From: Saccharina japonica
Lineage: Eukaryota; Sar; Phaeophyceae; Laminariales; Laminariaceae
Length of the DNA: 64,000 nucleotides
Assembly (NCBI GenBank): GCA_008828725.1
Contig: MEHQ01001361.1
Location: 124,001-188,000, forward strand
Direction of reading: 5' to 3'
The translations under genes were made by a program, and so were the position numbers. The notes beneath the pieces were generated by a model. It saw only the letters and a program-made list of their open reading frames with translations, was not told where the DNA came from and did no database searches. Shown here in pieces: positions 31,501 through 42,800 of this stretch (the stretch's first letter is position 1; the number at the start of each line of letters is the position of its first letter).

Positions 31501-34500
31501 CGGGCAAGAAAATAAAGAGATATCGCGATGGGGGTCAAACGGAAGGGGGGAGAGAAAAAAAAGGAGAGTCGCGGTTTCGGAAGGTGCTGTATTAGCGTAC
31601 ACGTACAGGAACCACAAGCCCCGCACACGGGGGCGCAAGGGCACTTTACTTGCACACGGATGGAGAACCTACCCAGAATTTCAATAATGCTGCTCGATAT
31701 CCGCTTCTGGCTCCTGTCGATCAGAAAATAAGTGTGTTTGCAAGGTAATCTCATCACCTTCAGCTGTTTGACGGAGAGTTTTCTTGAGTCGCTGACTACT
31801 TCCGCTGCCGTCGCTCTACCCTCCACAGACGTGTTGGCCCCGTTCTCCGCTTCTCCAGTAAAAACAGTTGTGCGACAGCTTCCCGGGGATAGAGCGGGCC
31901 TCGTCCGCTCACCGACGTCGCAGAGCTTCATCGTTGGGACTGCTAGAGTCGCCCTCCCACTTTTTTTGTCAAGACGGTGGGATGCGTTCGCAGTGAGCCT
32001 TTTTGGAGGAGTTGGAGGTTTGACCAGCGGGGGACACGCTGTGGAGTTGTCCTTGAGCGAGGCGTTTTCCTCCTGTCGCAGTTGTTGTCAGAGATTCTCG
32101 GTGGTTAATGTGCACATCTCACAGCTGTAGACGTTGCGTGTAGTTCGTGGTGCACGATACCAAGCGGGGTTGGTTGAGGCCTATATACGTTTGTCACACC
32201 GTGTCCCAAGCAGGCACCAACGTCGTAACTACCTTATTTTCTGTGATCTGAGAACCACCAAAGTCTTTACCGTGGGGCAACAAACACCACCAGTGAACCT
32301 TTTCTCCGAAACTTCTTAAGCCAATCAGCACAAACCTCATCGCCGTTCAATTTTTGTACACGACGACGATCTCATTTCATCTCGAGTCGTCATAGCAATC
32401 TCTTAGATTTGCCTCACCTCCAGCTCGCCCAATCGTCGACGCAAATCTCGTAGCTGACGATGTTGCGTCTCAGCCTCTTTCTCCAGGGCTCGTGCTGCCT
32501 GTGGCGCCAAGCATCACCGGTCGGCGGAATCGTTACCGTTTGACAGATGGCGCACGCCACCAAGCAAGGAAGGCAAGGCCGTTTGATTGCAACCACACCC
32601 CGGACAGTTAATCTACAGATCATACAGATCACTCCCACCTGATGATCTAGATCTTTCAGGGCAGATAGGTCCCTGATTTGCATGATCTAGCTCATGTTGC
32701 CGGATGGAGGCCGCACAATTTACATTGTCTAGCACGTGTTTCCCTGATTGGATCTGCACTCTGCCGATCCTGCCGAACCTCTCACAAGCGACGGCGGGTG
32801 AGGAACCAGAGGGTCTGGATCATCATTTTTTTCGAGGTGTGGTTACAACCGAACTTTGACTCTCACAGCGCTGGTGGTGTGCCCATCGAGATAGACACTA
32901 CAGTATTTCCCCCGCGTTTTCGTTTTCATCTTCTACATATAGAAAAGCTACGGTATGGGTGCCAGGCTTTCTCGCTCGTGCGTGTGTATACACCCGCCAC
33001 GTCGTGTCTGCCATGGTTGTCTGCCAACCCTACAAGTGCCATGCTACGCGGGCAAGCTTCGGCTGAGGGAAGCCCAAAATTGATACGCGTTTCACGATAG
33101 GGGTGTGTGTACTGGTAGCACTTTTCAGCCAAAATATTTCGACTTGACGGGCTTCCCAACCGAGGGACTCTACCCATCATCGTTTAGTTTTACAATACCC
33201 TAAGGCCATCGGATTAATCATCGTGGTTTAAGTGCACATTTTTGTCTTATAAGCCATTTTTGTCTTAAAAGAGATAGAGAGCTCCCTCCTTAAGTGAAGA
33301 GCTTCAAACCCTCTACCCTAGCACGCGTCTTAGCGGGGCCTCCATCCATCCAGCCATCGTGCTCACCTCAACGAGTTCCGCGGCCTCTTTGGCGTCGTGC
33401 TCCCTGCCCTCTCCTAGAACAGATATCTCCTGTGGGGGGAAATCACGAAAGCGCGTGTGTCAGACGCCGACCAATCGTATTAGTGCTGCGCGGCGAAGCG
33501 AAGAGAGGTACAGCAGATACGGCGCAGCATCAATGCAGGCGATGCCGGCCAAGCGAAACCTTCGTACGCGGCAGCCGCAGCCGTGCCGCACAGCTGCTGG
33601 CTGTAATGACCCCTCTGAATATTTTCGCTTGCGGCTTGCAGCTTGAGGCGGGGGGGACTGTTTCCTGAACGATGCCACCGAAGCGATCATGCCATGCAGT
33701 GCCGGCCAGGTCAAAAGTGCGTCCGATTTGTGTAGTTATTGATCTGTTTCCGATACCGTCTCCCTCTTCTGTCAAAATCAATGAATCAACACTAGCTCAA
33801 GCCATTAGCCAATTGATTTAATCCATCCCTATCCGTATTTCAATATATCAGGTACCGGGAATCGTATATATGTATCAGGCCTCTCGAATCTTTTGCAGAT
33901 CAGGTCTCTCGGTCTTGAAATGACAGGCGCCTCGAATAAGCCATCGCGGCGTGTATAGAGACAGGCGTTGCGTGCTTCTGTCGAGAAAGAGCCGCGCCGG
34001 CGGTGTCGAGGCTGCCATATATCTACTACTCGTACTTATGTTGTGAACCTCTACTGGTACCGCCAAAGACACAACAGCCTCTTGAAAAACCCGGAATTAA
34101 GCGGATAACCACAGGTGCTGCTTTCATCCGGGTTGCAAAAACAGCACTTTTGCCTTTGTCGGCAGTCCAGTGAGAGCTCGATCACGGGTTCCCCACCTGT
34201 ATCACGGGTTCCCCACCTGTTGGTATCCGATCAATGTTCCTCGTAGTATTCCGGTCAGTGTTTCCAAGAGATCGCAGTGTGCGTCTTGAAGGGTCTCCAA
34301 CACGCAACTGTGGCATACCAGGTATGAGAGAGGAAGGGGAGTTTTGGGGTTTCGGAGAGTGTTTGGTCAGAACAATCCTCCGGCAGCAGTAGCCTTCCAT
34401 GGATTACGATGCACGTTCAGGGGCAGTGTAGGCTCCGCTATGAATCATACGCCAATACGCTGTATAGTAAGGTTGTTCAATCGGCGGTTTTAGCTTTATA

Positions 34501-36170
34501 TCAACTTTCGTTCGGCTCAGATGATAAGAACGCTTCTTCTTCCTGGTGCACGTCAATGAGTCGTGGGCTTATTGCGTAGAACATGGGCTCGTGGCGAAGC
34601 ACAAGAGGCCGATTAATACGCACCAGGTATACCAAACGGTGCTACTGGTGTCTATCACATTGCCAAGCCTCGTCGTGGACAGCATTCCGCCTCACCCAAG
34701 GTAAGGGTCAGTCGCACCCGTGACCGAAATAAGCTCCTTAAAACAGATGCCGTAAAGACTGTGCTTGGCCATGATCACCTCCACGTCCTGCCACAACGAG
34801 CAGGGAGGAAAAAAGGGAGCAGGGAAACGGGTCCTCATCGGAGCGTAGGCAGCAGCTGTAAGCATATCAACTCTGACCTTGCGTCGAACCCGGCAGTCAT
34901 TCGCCAGCTGAGCACGCCGTCCCCCTACCGCTCCGCCCAGACGACGTTTCATGGGCGCTTGCAAGGGCCGCGACTGGCCAATTCTCGCTGTTCAACGCCA
35001 AGTCGGCAAGTATACGTAGCGGCCGGGGTTTTCCCGCTCGCATATCACGCACTGGACGCCGCCAAGGGGTAACAGGAGAGCGCGTTCCCGCTGGGAAATA
35101 AAACACAACACTGAACACTGTGCGTCGAGGCTACTGCTCTAGACTAGTCTTGACATCCGCAACGGACTTTCGCCCCCAGCGACGTCGGTTGCAAACAACG
35201 CTGTAAAATGGTTCCAGAAATGCCGAGAATCAACAGCTCGTTCCACACCCAGCGGTCGCGAGCCCTGCCACGGCAACCGCAAGCGTAGCTCGTTAAATGG
35301 GCCACGCCCTGATATACTTATTCTGGTGGCGGCATTGATACTTCAATTGATCAGTCGTTAAGATACGTCAACGAAATATCTCCCTCTCTCTCTCTCTCTT
35401 GCTCTCTTGCTCTCTCTCTCCTCTCTTCGACCGCTTGCCTGTAGAGGACCCTCCCGCAGGCAAGCCAACCGTTCTTTCATTGTCCGCATGGCCACTCGCA
35501 CGTGTACGTCCAGCGAGGTTTCTGCGTCCGCGTCTCCCTCGGTGTAACGCGAAGGATGGCGTCGTTTCATGGCCGTGATGCGACCGAAAAGGGAAGCAAT
35601 GGCTTCCATGTCGTCCTGTTGTTGACGTGCAGAAACATTAATAGCGGTGTTGGTTTCAGCCAGGCGGCCAGGCTCAGGCGTATCGCTGTGCGCTCAGTCG
35701 TGTTAGTGTTGGTCTTGCTCTGCGGGTGGTGGTAGATCACTAGAAGAAGCAGTAATTGACGGTCCTGGGTTTATGGTGCGTGCTCAAACCATAACGAGGA
35801 GAGTTGCCAAAACGCAGAATGCTGGTATGTTTTTTCGTTCGACCTAACCGCCACGAGCGGGTACTATACCAGATACCAGGGTATTCATGAAAGGACCACC
35901 TCTACCCAGCTTACTGATGCAGCTTGCTGATGTGTTCACCGGATGGCATTCTCAGAGAGTCGAGACGAGACGAAAATAAGTGCAAACGGTCTCACCCGGT
36001 CAACCACGAGGTGCATGGCGTGGTTATGCTGCGAATAATGCCCCCCTTTCCCCGCCGCGCCGCCAGGAACTGCTCCCACCGACGAGTTACCACAGGTATC
36101 GCGGAAAGCGGTTGCACCCCCCCCTGGCTTTTTCGGGCGAGCATGAGGTTGCCGCGGTCTTGGGCAGCTA
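28328..36170 (-). CDS. Coiled-coil protein with C-terminal EF-hand pair, possibly ciliary (copy 1)
   Basis: Exons in coding order: 35996-36170, 35439-35685, 34696-34787, 34217-34307, 33367-33429, 32418-32498, 31758-32072, 31360-31470, 30597-30764, 29399-29803, 28328-28585. All phases agree, which strongly supports one gene of about 670 residues plus an unresolved N-terminus. Helical segments follow one another: DDMEAIASLFGRITAMKRR; a block SLYGICFKELI; CVLETLQDAHCDLLETLTG; the heptad-like ALEKEAETQHRQLRDLRRRL; and WEGVENFREEDNRVKVFEMT. The last exon carries two EF-hand loops, DVDADGVVNPSQ (Q at position 12) and DPHGCGRITFSE. The LYxxCFxELI pattern recalls axonemal dynein light-chain-like coiled coils, and the W..V..FREED segment recalls flagellar coiled-coil proteins. 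That is weak inference, and I do not name a family. Confidence 0.65.
29399..29803 (-). CDS. EF-hand gene 135-codon exon
   Basis: The acceptor CTACTCGCAG at 29804 opens VDERFRVDQQNLEQTIVEII followed by a basic, Arg-rich region and SAVAIDSLVRSQTRPG. The donor used here (AAAA|GTAGGC) restores phase 0 into the EF-hand exon. The second genomic copy has five A in place of four at this donor. Confidence 0.5.
30440..30562 (-). mobile_element. Family P fragment
   Basis: Minus-strand family words (GTACTCATACCATGCATGGC, CGTAGACCCCCGCATCC, CGGGACGGAGCACGTCGGG) end at a C homopolymer at 30551-30562. It is repeated at 40906-41028 in the duplicated block. Confidence 0.6.
30597..30764 (-). CDS. EF-hand gene exon (WEGVENFREEDNRV)
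   Basis: 56 codons, phase 0 on both sides, between CCAACTCAG| and AAAG|GTAGAT. It encodes NMCAFYRYGLTPMARIQAAA then LWEGVENFREEDNRVKVFEM and TLRNEVRSLVVGIRRK. Confidence 0.65.
31360..31470 (-). CDS. EF-hand gene exon
   Basis: 37 codons, phase 0 on both sides, from CGCCAGAG| (after a good pyrimidine tract) to CAG|GTGAGC. It encodes LDRFHFRLQREARSPL then CSPAHAEPDPGDTRRRLSGA and Q. Confidence 0.5.
31758..32072 (-). CDS. EF-hand gene long linker exon
   Basis: 105 codons, phase 0 on both sides, between CTGCGACAG| and AAG|GTGATG. It encodes EENASLKDNS, a proline-rich stretch (PPLVKPPTPPKR), and a Ser/Thr-rich linker ending SRKLSVKQLK. The second genomic copy has one A-to-V change. Confidence 0.55.
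32418..32498 (-). CDS. EF-hand gene coiled-coil exon
   Basis: 27 codons, phase 0 on both sides, between GCGCCACAG| and GAG|GTGAGG. It encodes AARALEKEAETQHRQLRDLR then RRLGELE, a clear heptad pattern. Confidence 0.6.
33367..33429 (-). CDS. EF-hand gene short exon
   Basis: 21 codons, phase 0 on both sides, between CTCCCACAG-type acceptor sequence (GGGGGACAG context) and GAG|GTGAGC. It encodes EISVLGEGREHDAKEAAELV then E. Confidence 0.55.
34217..34307 (-). CDS. EF-hand gene exon (CVLETLQDAHC)
   Basis: From ATGCCACAG| to CAACAG|GTGGGG. One base completes the previous codon, then CVLETLQDAHCDLLETLTG and ILRGTLIGYQQ. The donor region is tandemly duplicated (ATCACGGGTTCCCCACCTGT twice). Confidence 0.6.
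34696..34787 (-). CDS. EF-hand gene exon (SLYGICFKELI)
   Basis: From GTTGTGGCAG| to CTTGG|GTGAGG, phase 0 in and phase 2 out. It encodes DVEVIMAKHSLYGICFKELI then SVTGATDPYL. Confidence 0.6.
35439..35685 (-). CDS. EF-hand gene exon with GC-AG donor
   Basis: The acceptor GCGCACAG at 35686 supplies one base to complete the phase-2 codon. It encodes DTPEPGRLAETNTAINVSAR, then a helix through MEAIASLFGRITAMKRR and RTMKERLACLREGPLQ. The only in-phase donor is CAG|GCAAGC, a GC-AG intron, beside a (CT)n run. Confidence 0.6.
35996..36170 (-). CDS. EF-hand gene, first identified exon
   Basis: From CATCAG| to ACCGG|GTGAGA, phase 1 in and phase 2 out. It encodes AAQDRGNLMLARKSQGG then VQPLSAIPVVTRRWEQFLAA and RRGKGGIIRSITTPCTSWLT. 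The internal Met (LMLARK) could be the start if upstream exons are untranslated. Confidence 0.55.
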
Positions 36171-36922
36171 CTGATGTTAGTTATGTGGTCACCTGGAGTC
36201 AGGGCTCGCATAGCCTATTGATAGCAGGTGGCGCGGAATGGAGGGGGAAAAGGCGCAAAGGGCATTTGCTGCAGAAATGGTCGGTCGTTTCCTCTATGAT
36301 ACGGTCGGTGCCTTGGTGTGCCTTTCTCCTTGCGCCCGACAACTACTACGCATGTATGTGCTGCAGCAGGTAATTCGAGTCCGTCGTGCATACTTTGTAT
36401 CCTACCTGCAGGGTTTATTCACAGCGTCACTGGTACAGTAGTACGAGCGCTTTGCCTCGACTTGTTGAACAAGTACAGTATGTATAGCAATAGGCCCAAG
36501 ACTAAAAAATGTACATATATGGCATATCGACAGAGACAAGGTCATACTTCATGGCCCGCTCATGAGCTACTCCTACGAGATTTCTTCGTGCGCCACATGG
36601 GACATGGGGCATGCAAGTATGGGCGTCGTCACACCTGTACCCAGAGCAACGAGTATAAAATACCAACGTTGCAATATTGTGTACCTATCTATGTGGTCCA
36701 TTTGAGTGAGGTACAACATGCACATGTTTCGTCTGTCAAATTGCCCTCACAAACTGCCAACCGACCGGCCAGGGCTTGCGCACACACCGCGTGCATTCCG
36801 TCAGTGACCACAAGAAACAAGAAACCAAGAGAAGACTACTGAAGTACCTGGTAGACCACAACAGGAAGACCACACTTATGTTTGCCTCCAAATAGCGCCA
36901 GTCACCAGCGGCGTACAACATA

Positions 36923-38260
36923 TACAGTAGGGGGGCCTATATAAGGGGTCTGAATAAGGCGGTCGTTCGAGATAAGGCGGTCAAAATCGCTTGACACGAC
37001 AGAAGATGCGAATAGGGCGGCTACCGCCTTATATAGCAAGGCCCTATATAAGGCGGTAGCCGCCTATTCAGGGCGCCTACCGCCTTATTCAGAGCGGCTA
37101 CAGCCCTATCCACGGCCCACTTTCGCCTCCATTCTCTGGAGAGCGCAGCGGAGGCGTGCGGCAATGGCGATGCCTCTTCTATCTGCAGAAGGCCAGGATG
37201 TCGTTCATCAAAGCGCATGCCTCTAAGCCAGTGCAGCAGGCAGACATGAGGCAATTTTGTGAGCCTCAACAAGGTCAAGGGGGGGGGCAAGCGGAGCACT
37301 GTAGTGCAGTACAGTCAGTACAGTAGTACGGTGCCGTAGAATAGGTTGGAGCTCTGTTGTGAATGTGTAGCAAAGCAAAGAGTCCTCTCCGTACAACAGT
37401 ACGGCATATGTATCTTCTCTGGGTGGAGTGTGTCTTCGGCGGGCTCTGTCGCCCGCAGCTCAATTAATATTATACTTCTCAACATGCAAAGTGTGTGTGC
37501 ACCCGTCTGATCTGCTGTGCATTGGTGTGTACCAGGGCATTAATTAGGTGTTGCGCTGTTGCGCTGGCGCAACATTTGGCCAAAATAACGGTTTTGCGCA
37601 ACAGTCGCCGCGAGGCTAGTTGCGCGCAGCGCAACACGCGTTTTTGGGCGCGCAACATTTTCGCCGCAGGCCAAAAAAAATGTTGCGCGTTTTTTTCTCG
37701 CCGGGATCGAGAAAAAAAAATTGAGGGTCTTTTTTCCTTGATAAATAGTCGTAATTGGACATCTTTTAGGCTTTTTAGGCGTACATTCGCCCAAAGATCG
37801 CCATTTTTTCGCTTTTTTCGCCTCCGGCGGCGCGGCGGCGGCGGGGGGGGGGGGGGTCGGGGCTTGCGGCGCCTGCGGCGCGCAACACGCGCCTCAGGCG
37901 TGTTGCGGTGCGCGCAACACTCCTTGAGTCGCCTGTTGCGCTGCGCGCAACAGACCCCGACCCACTAATTAATGCCTGGTCTGTACAGATTTACACACAC
38001 ATATTTATGGTTCAGCACTGGTACTGCTGAACGCTGTACCTTCCTTCTCCGAGCACACGTATGATATCCCTCTTCGTGAGGCCCTCTGGGTCATCTTCTG
38101 GGTCAGAGGCGCTCTGTGCTGTACATTAAAGGCTGTATGCACTCAATAGGGCGGTACCGCCTTATTGGGATATCACCAAAAGCCCAATAGGGCGGTCTTT
38201 CGAATAGGCGGTCAAAAACCTCGGTACACTATACCGCCTTATATAGGCCCCCCCACTGTA
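36923..38260. mobile_element. 1338-bp terminal-inverted-repeat element, polymorphic (AAGGCGG family)
   Basis: The left end TACAGTAGGGGGGCCTATAT and the right end, read inverted, TACAGTGGGGGGGCCTATAT match for 24 bases with one mismatch. Subterminal copies of AAGGCGGTC with TCGA and GTCAAAA occur at both ends. The second copy of the duplicated block has the empty site at 47361-47374 (CAACATAGGTCTACG), so the boundaries are precise to a base or two. The ends resemble TA-flanked CAGT ends of Tc1/mariner-like MITEs. No transposase is encoded, so it would be non-autonomous. It contains a nested element. Confidence 0.8.
37531..37980. mobile_element. Nested foldback element rich in TGTTGCGC
   Basis: The left ACCAGGGCATTAATTAG and right CTAATTAATGCCTGGT are complementary but for one base. 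The 450-bp body is packed with TGTTGCGC/GCGCAACA words in both orientations and could fold extensively. It sits inside the 1338-bp element. It has no plausible coding frame. Confidence 0.65.
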
Positions 38261-38894
38261 GTCTACGAACAAGAAATAGCCTACAGTACGAAGAATCTCT
38301 TATTTTTGGCCAGACTGGAATTTCTTACTCGTATGTAAGACTGAGTGTGTTCCACACTATTTTCAGTATTAAGAGGGCGCATTCTTGTTTTTCCCCCAAA
38401 ATCTCATAATCAATTTCCTAATTATCAGGTTCTTAACATATGTCGCGCACTGTACTTGTGTACTTGTGGTGTAATACGAGTAAGAACACAAGCTCACTTC
38501 TTGGAGAGCGCTGATAAAATTAGATTCAGAAATCATACTCAGCGGCGAGCGCTACACTAAATCCTATATACCGGTATATTATACCAGGTACTGCTGTACC
38601 TGGTACTGTATTGAATAGCCTGCGTATCTACTGTACGTATGCTATGTGATGTGATACGTATGTTCAAGGTTGTTCAAGGAAGGTGCCACGATAAGGTTCT
38701 ACAGCAGAGAAAGCTTTGCTCATGATACGTACGAGCATGTACGAAAGTTTTTCTTGTTACCATAGCCGGCCCATACTTGTTGCTGTACTCGTATCATATC
38801 ACGTGTATGCTCGATGTATGATACCTTATTTTAACCGTTTTCTGATCGACAATAATATATCCTTTCTCTATCAACCCAAATATATCACCTGTGG

Positions 38895-38895
38895 N
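38895..38895. other. Single-N contig join
   Basis: One N separates the end of duplication copy 1 from a 5'-truncated family P fragment. It marks a scaffold join within repeats. Confidence 0.9.
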
Positions 38896-39276
38896 GGTAT
38901 TGGGCGAGTCGCATGGAGGGTGAGCTGCATCCTGCTAAGAACCGCCTCTGAGGCGGACTTGCATATGGACGACAGCTTCAATGAGTTAATTTAATTTCTG
39001 GTGTGGCCACTTCCGGAGACAGCAATGGGTTTTACTATGTAACTGCCTCGCGGACGCCTTACCATATTAACACTACGTGGTACGACCATTCCCCTTGTGC
39101 GGAGCAAAGGTTCTCCACCCCGCACAAATGATCTACTCGACCGCCAGCTTTGGTGACCGCCAAAAAAAATAACAAAAAAAAAACGGCACCCTGGTTGTCG
39201 AGCTCACGCAGCGAGTGGCGTGTTTTACAGCGTCGTTGCCAACCGACGCCAACCCAACCTATAAGTATATCATGTA
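38896..39276 (+). mobile_element. Family P element, 5'-truncated at the join
   Basis: Nearly identical to 11617-11990, starting at GGTATTGGGCGAGTCGCATG and ending CGACGCCAACCCAACC plus a short A/T tail. In copy 1 the corresponding position (28814/28815) has no such element. Confidence 0.75.
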
Positions 39277-39861
39277 GTTACCATGATGGGGGGGGGTTAT
39301 GGTAGCGCTACAGTAAGCTCTATAATACTATAAACACCGAGTCGTACTATTTTTTGACGAGAGCAGCGTTAGAAAGTTCCCATATCACGTCGATGAAGCG
39401 CAGAGACGACGCCTTGGCAGGTTGTGTCGAAAGTAAACGAATACCTAAGAGAAGCCTCCCCCGTCCACCTGAAAGTGGTTGTCGGTCGACCAGTACCACG
39501 GCACATTCCGCAAGAAGAAGGTACGCGACCTGCTTCGGAAAAAATAGGAGTCTTCGCTACGGCAAGCTAAAAGCTACCCTAACGCCCGATTCCTGTTTTA
39601 AGTCGCAACGGTGAGTGGGTGGTGCGTCGGTGAATAGCGGAGATAAACAACACAAAACAGCTGAGTACGGTGGCGATAAGCATCGTTGCGAAATTGCAAT
39701 GCACTCGAATCATCTGTCTTAACGAATTTCACCTTTCGAAAGTCCTCTTTGAAGTTCCTCAAGCAGCGAAGGTGCCCGTGGAGCTGATACCCCAACAGAA
39801 CCTGCAAGAAAAATCCGAACGGCACCGGACTCCCTCTCGACCCCACTCGCCCCTGCCTACT

Positions 39862-42800
39862 TTTTCCCTTGCCCGCGCCGAAGCCTTGCCCCCCCCGACC
39901 GTGATTCATGGCGGCTTCTTTGACCAGCACCCCAACGGTCTGTGCGTCTGCCGGTGCCCCCCTGTAGACATACCGAACCACTGCCTGCCAGTCTGCTGCG
40001 GCAAGCGAAGCTCCCGGGCGCGTTTGGCTACGGACGAGAGAGTCGATGGCAACGGCAGAGGCGGTGGCGAACGCTTGTCCTACTTTTCGAGGACGGCCGC
40101 TTGCCCTGCTGATGCCCGCCCCGCCCGAGCGGCGGCGGTAATCGCGGCGGCGGTCATCAACGTCGGCCCTCTCATGACGCGCTGTTCTATCCCGAATTAT
40201 GGCCCGGATTATCTCCACGATGGTTTGTTCGAGGTTTTGCTGGTCCACTCGAAAGCGCTCGTCTACCTGCGAGTAGCAGTAAGGAAGAACGTAATCGGAA
40301 TGCGGGGGGGGGTGAGACTGTCTTATGCATGGCGTAGACAATCGAGGGTGCATTGCGCCCAGTGTCGCGGGAAAGAAGACATGCTGTTCCTGCCACACCA
40401 TCAAATTATCGACGGCCTTTTTCATTCACAGATTCACAGTCGAAACTGATGCCTAGTCGGGGACGGCGGCGTGACAATGAGGGTCGTTGTTTATGCGTGA
40501 GTTCACCCCCGCGAGGACGGGTGGACCGTACTCAGCCGACGCGGGTATGGGGCTGCAGCTGTACAGCCAACGAAATACTCTACACCACGAGTTCCAACAC
40601 GTTTACCGCGTGACCCTACGTAGGATGAGTTCGTGCGTAATACCGTGCCACCTCCGCCGCCGCCGCCACCGCCTTCATTGGTATGGTCGGAACGACATCT
40701 TTCCGTCTCGTTGAAGAGTCCGGTTCACGAATTCACAAAAAGCAAATGAATTCCCTCCCGGAGTTTCAATATGTTCAAAGTCGAGTTTGATCTCTGATTG
40801 ACCACCCCGGTGCCTCCCGTCTCGACAGGGATGCGTGGTCAATGGTTGAATGACTAAGGCAAGCAACAAATGAGTACGCCCCTAACCCTACGACGCCGCG
40901 CTCGATGCAAGCAATATCTGCCTGGCCGGTGAAAACCCGACGTGCTCCGTCCCGGCATTGTATTAATAGTGGATGCGGGGGTCTACGGCCATAAGACTAC
41001 GGCCATGCATGGTATGAGTACACCCCCCCCCCCACAAGAAAAAGTGCGCCTATAATATCTACCTTTCGACGAATCCCTACAACCAAGGAGCGCACCTCGT
41101 TCCGGAGGGTCATTTCGAAGACCTTAACCCTGTTGTCTTCTTCTCGGAAGTTCTCAACGCCCTCCCACAGCGCTGCCGCTTGAATTCTCGCCATGGGGGT
41201 CAACCCGTATCTGTAGAACGCGCACATGTTCTGAGTTGGAGCCTAGAAGTACATACTTGATGCTGCTACTACTCCATCGCGAAATGCTATCAAAACAACA
41301 AGGACGCGCGGGTACTACTCCCTAGCCTTGCAGTATCATTGGAGTCGTACGCGGTACGGCCCTAACTCACCCAAAAAGGCGACAAACCGACCAAGAAAAA
41401 GCGGTGTTCGCTTCTGCTGCAAGAGCGTTCCTAGAAACGTATACAAGAGCGTTTTGAGGAAGGGAGACATACACACCAAATGTTGCGTGCTACCTCACGA
41501 TAGGGGCAGCACTTGGGCAGCACCTGCTCACCTTTGGGTCTCTATGCTTCACACGCGATTTTTGAGAAATATTGCAAGATTACGACCGAGGCACAATCCC
41601 GCCGGCTAGGTAATCAACGAACAATATATATAAAACACACACACGTATAATGCAGAGAGATGTTTGGGGTAGCTCCTCGATTAAGGAGCTCGGTCAGTGA
41701 TATATAGTTGAGCTTAAAAATGCAAACCCTACCGTACCAGCACGGCTCCAGACCTACGCACCAAAGCCCGCCAACGTTAGCCGTGTCCCGCCAACGGCTC
41801 ACCTGTGCACCAGAAAGTCGTCTACGTGTGTCGCCAGGGTCTGGCTCGGCATGCGCTGGGCTGCACAGCGGCGATCGTGCTTCTCTTTGGAGACGAAAAT
41901 GGAAGCGATCAAGCTCTGGCGTCCGGATGGGGTGCACGGGAAACGGGCAAGAAAATAAAGAGATATCGCGATGGGGGTCAAACGGAAGGGGGGAGAGAAA
42001 AGAAAAGGAGAGTCGCGGTTTCGGAAGGTGCTGTATTAGCGTACACGTACAGGAACCACAAGCCCCGCACACGGGGGCGCAAGTGCACTTTACTTGCACA
42101 CGGATGGAGAACCTACCCAGGATTTCAATAATGCTGCTCGATATCAGCTTCTGGCTCCTGTCGATCAGAAAATAAGTGGGTTTGCAAGGTAATTACATCA
42201 CCTTCAGCTGTTTGACGGAGAGTTTTCTCGAGTCGCTGACTACTTCCGCTACCGTCGCTCTACCCTCCACAGACGTGTTGGCCCCGTTCTCCGCTTCTCC
42301 AGTAAAAACAGTTGTGCGACAGCTTCCCGGGGATAGAGCGGGCCTCGTCCGCTCACCGACGTCGCAGAGCTTCATCGTTGGGACTGCTAGAGTCGCCCTC
42401 CCACTTTTTTTGTCAAGACGGTGGGATGCGTTCGCAGTGAGCCTTTTTGGAGGAGTTGGAGGTTTGACCAGCGGGGGACACGCTGTGGAGTTGTCCTTGA
42501 GCGAGGCGTTTTCCTCCTGTCGCAGTTGTTGTCAGGGATTCTCGGTGGTTAATGTGCACATCTCACAGCTGTAGACGTTGCGTGTAGTTCGTGGTGCACG
42601 ATACCAAGCGGGGTTGGTTGAGGCCTATATACGTTTGTCACACCGTGTCCCAAGCAGGCACCAACGTCGTAACTACCTTATTTTCTGTGATCTGAGAACC
42701 ACCAAAGTCTTTACCGTGGGGCAACAAACACCACCAGTGAACCTTTTCTCCGAAACTTCTTAAGCCAATCAGCACAAACCTCATCGCCGTTCAAGTTTTG

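Larger units (their letters stand above)
28815..38894. repeat. Large direct duplication, copy 1 (10.08 kb)
   Basis: From GTTACCATGATGG to CACCTGTGG this segment is repeated, nearly base for base, at 39277-48002. Differences are scattered substitutions, homopolymer changes, a 23-bp poly-C indel near 31055-31078 and the 1338-bp insertion at 36923. It carries all but the last exon of the EF-hand gene. It ends at a single N. The pattern is that of two haplotypes retained in series. Confidence 0.9.

Noticed and set aside
39670..40449. 259-codon plus-strand frame
   Set aside because: It is antisense to the 135-codon exon of the EF-hand gene, which has matching splice sites. The plus frame has no start context or domain.
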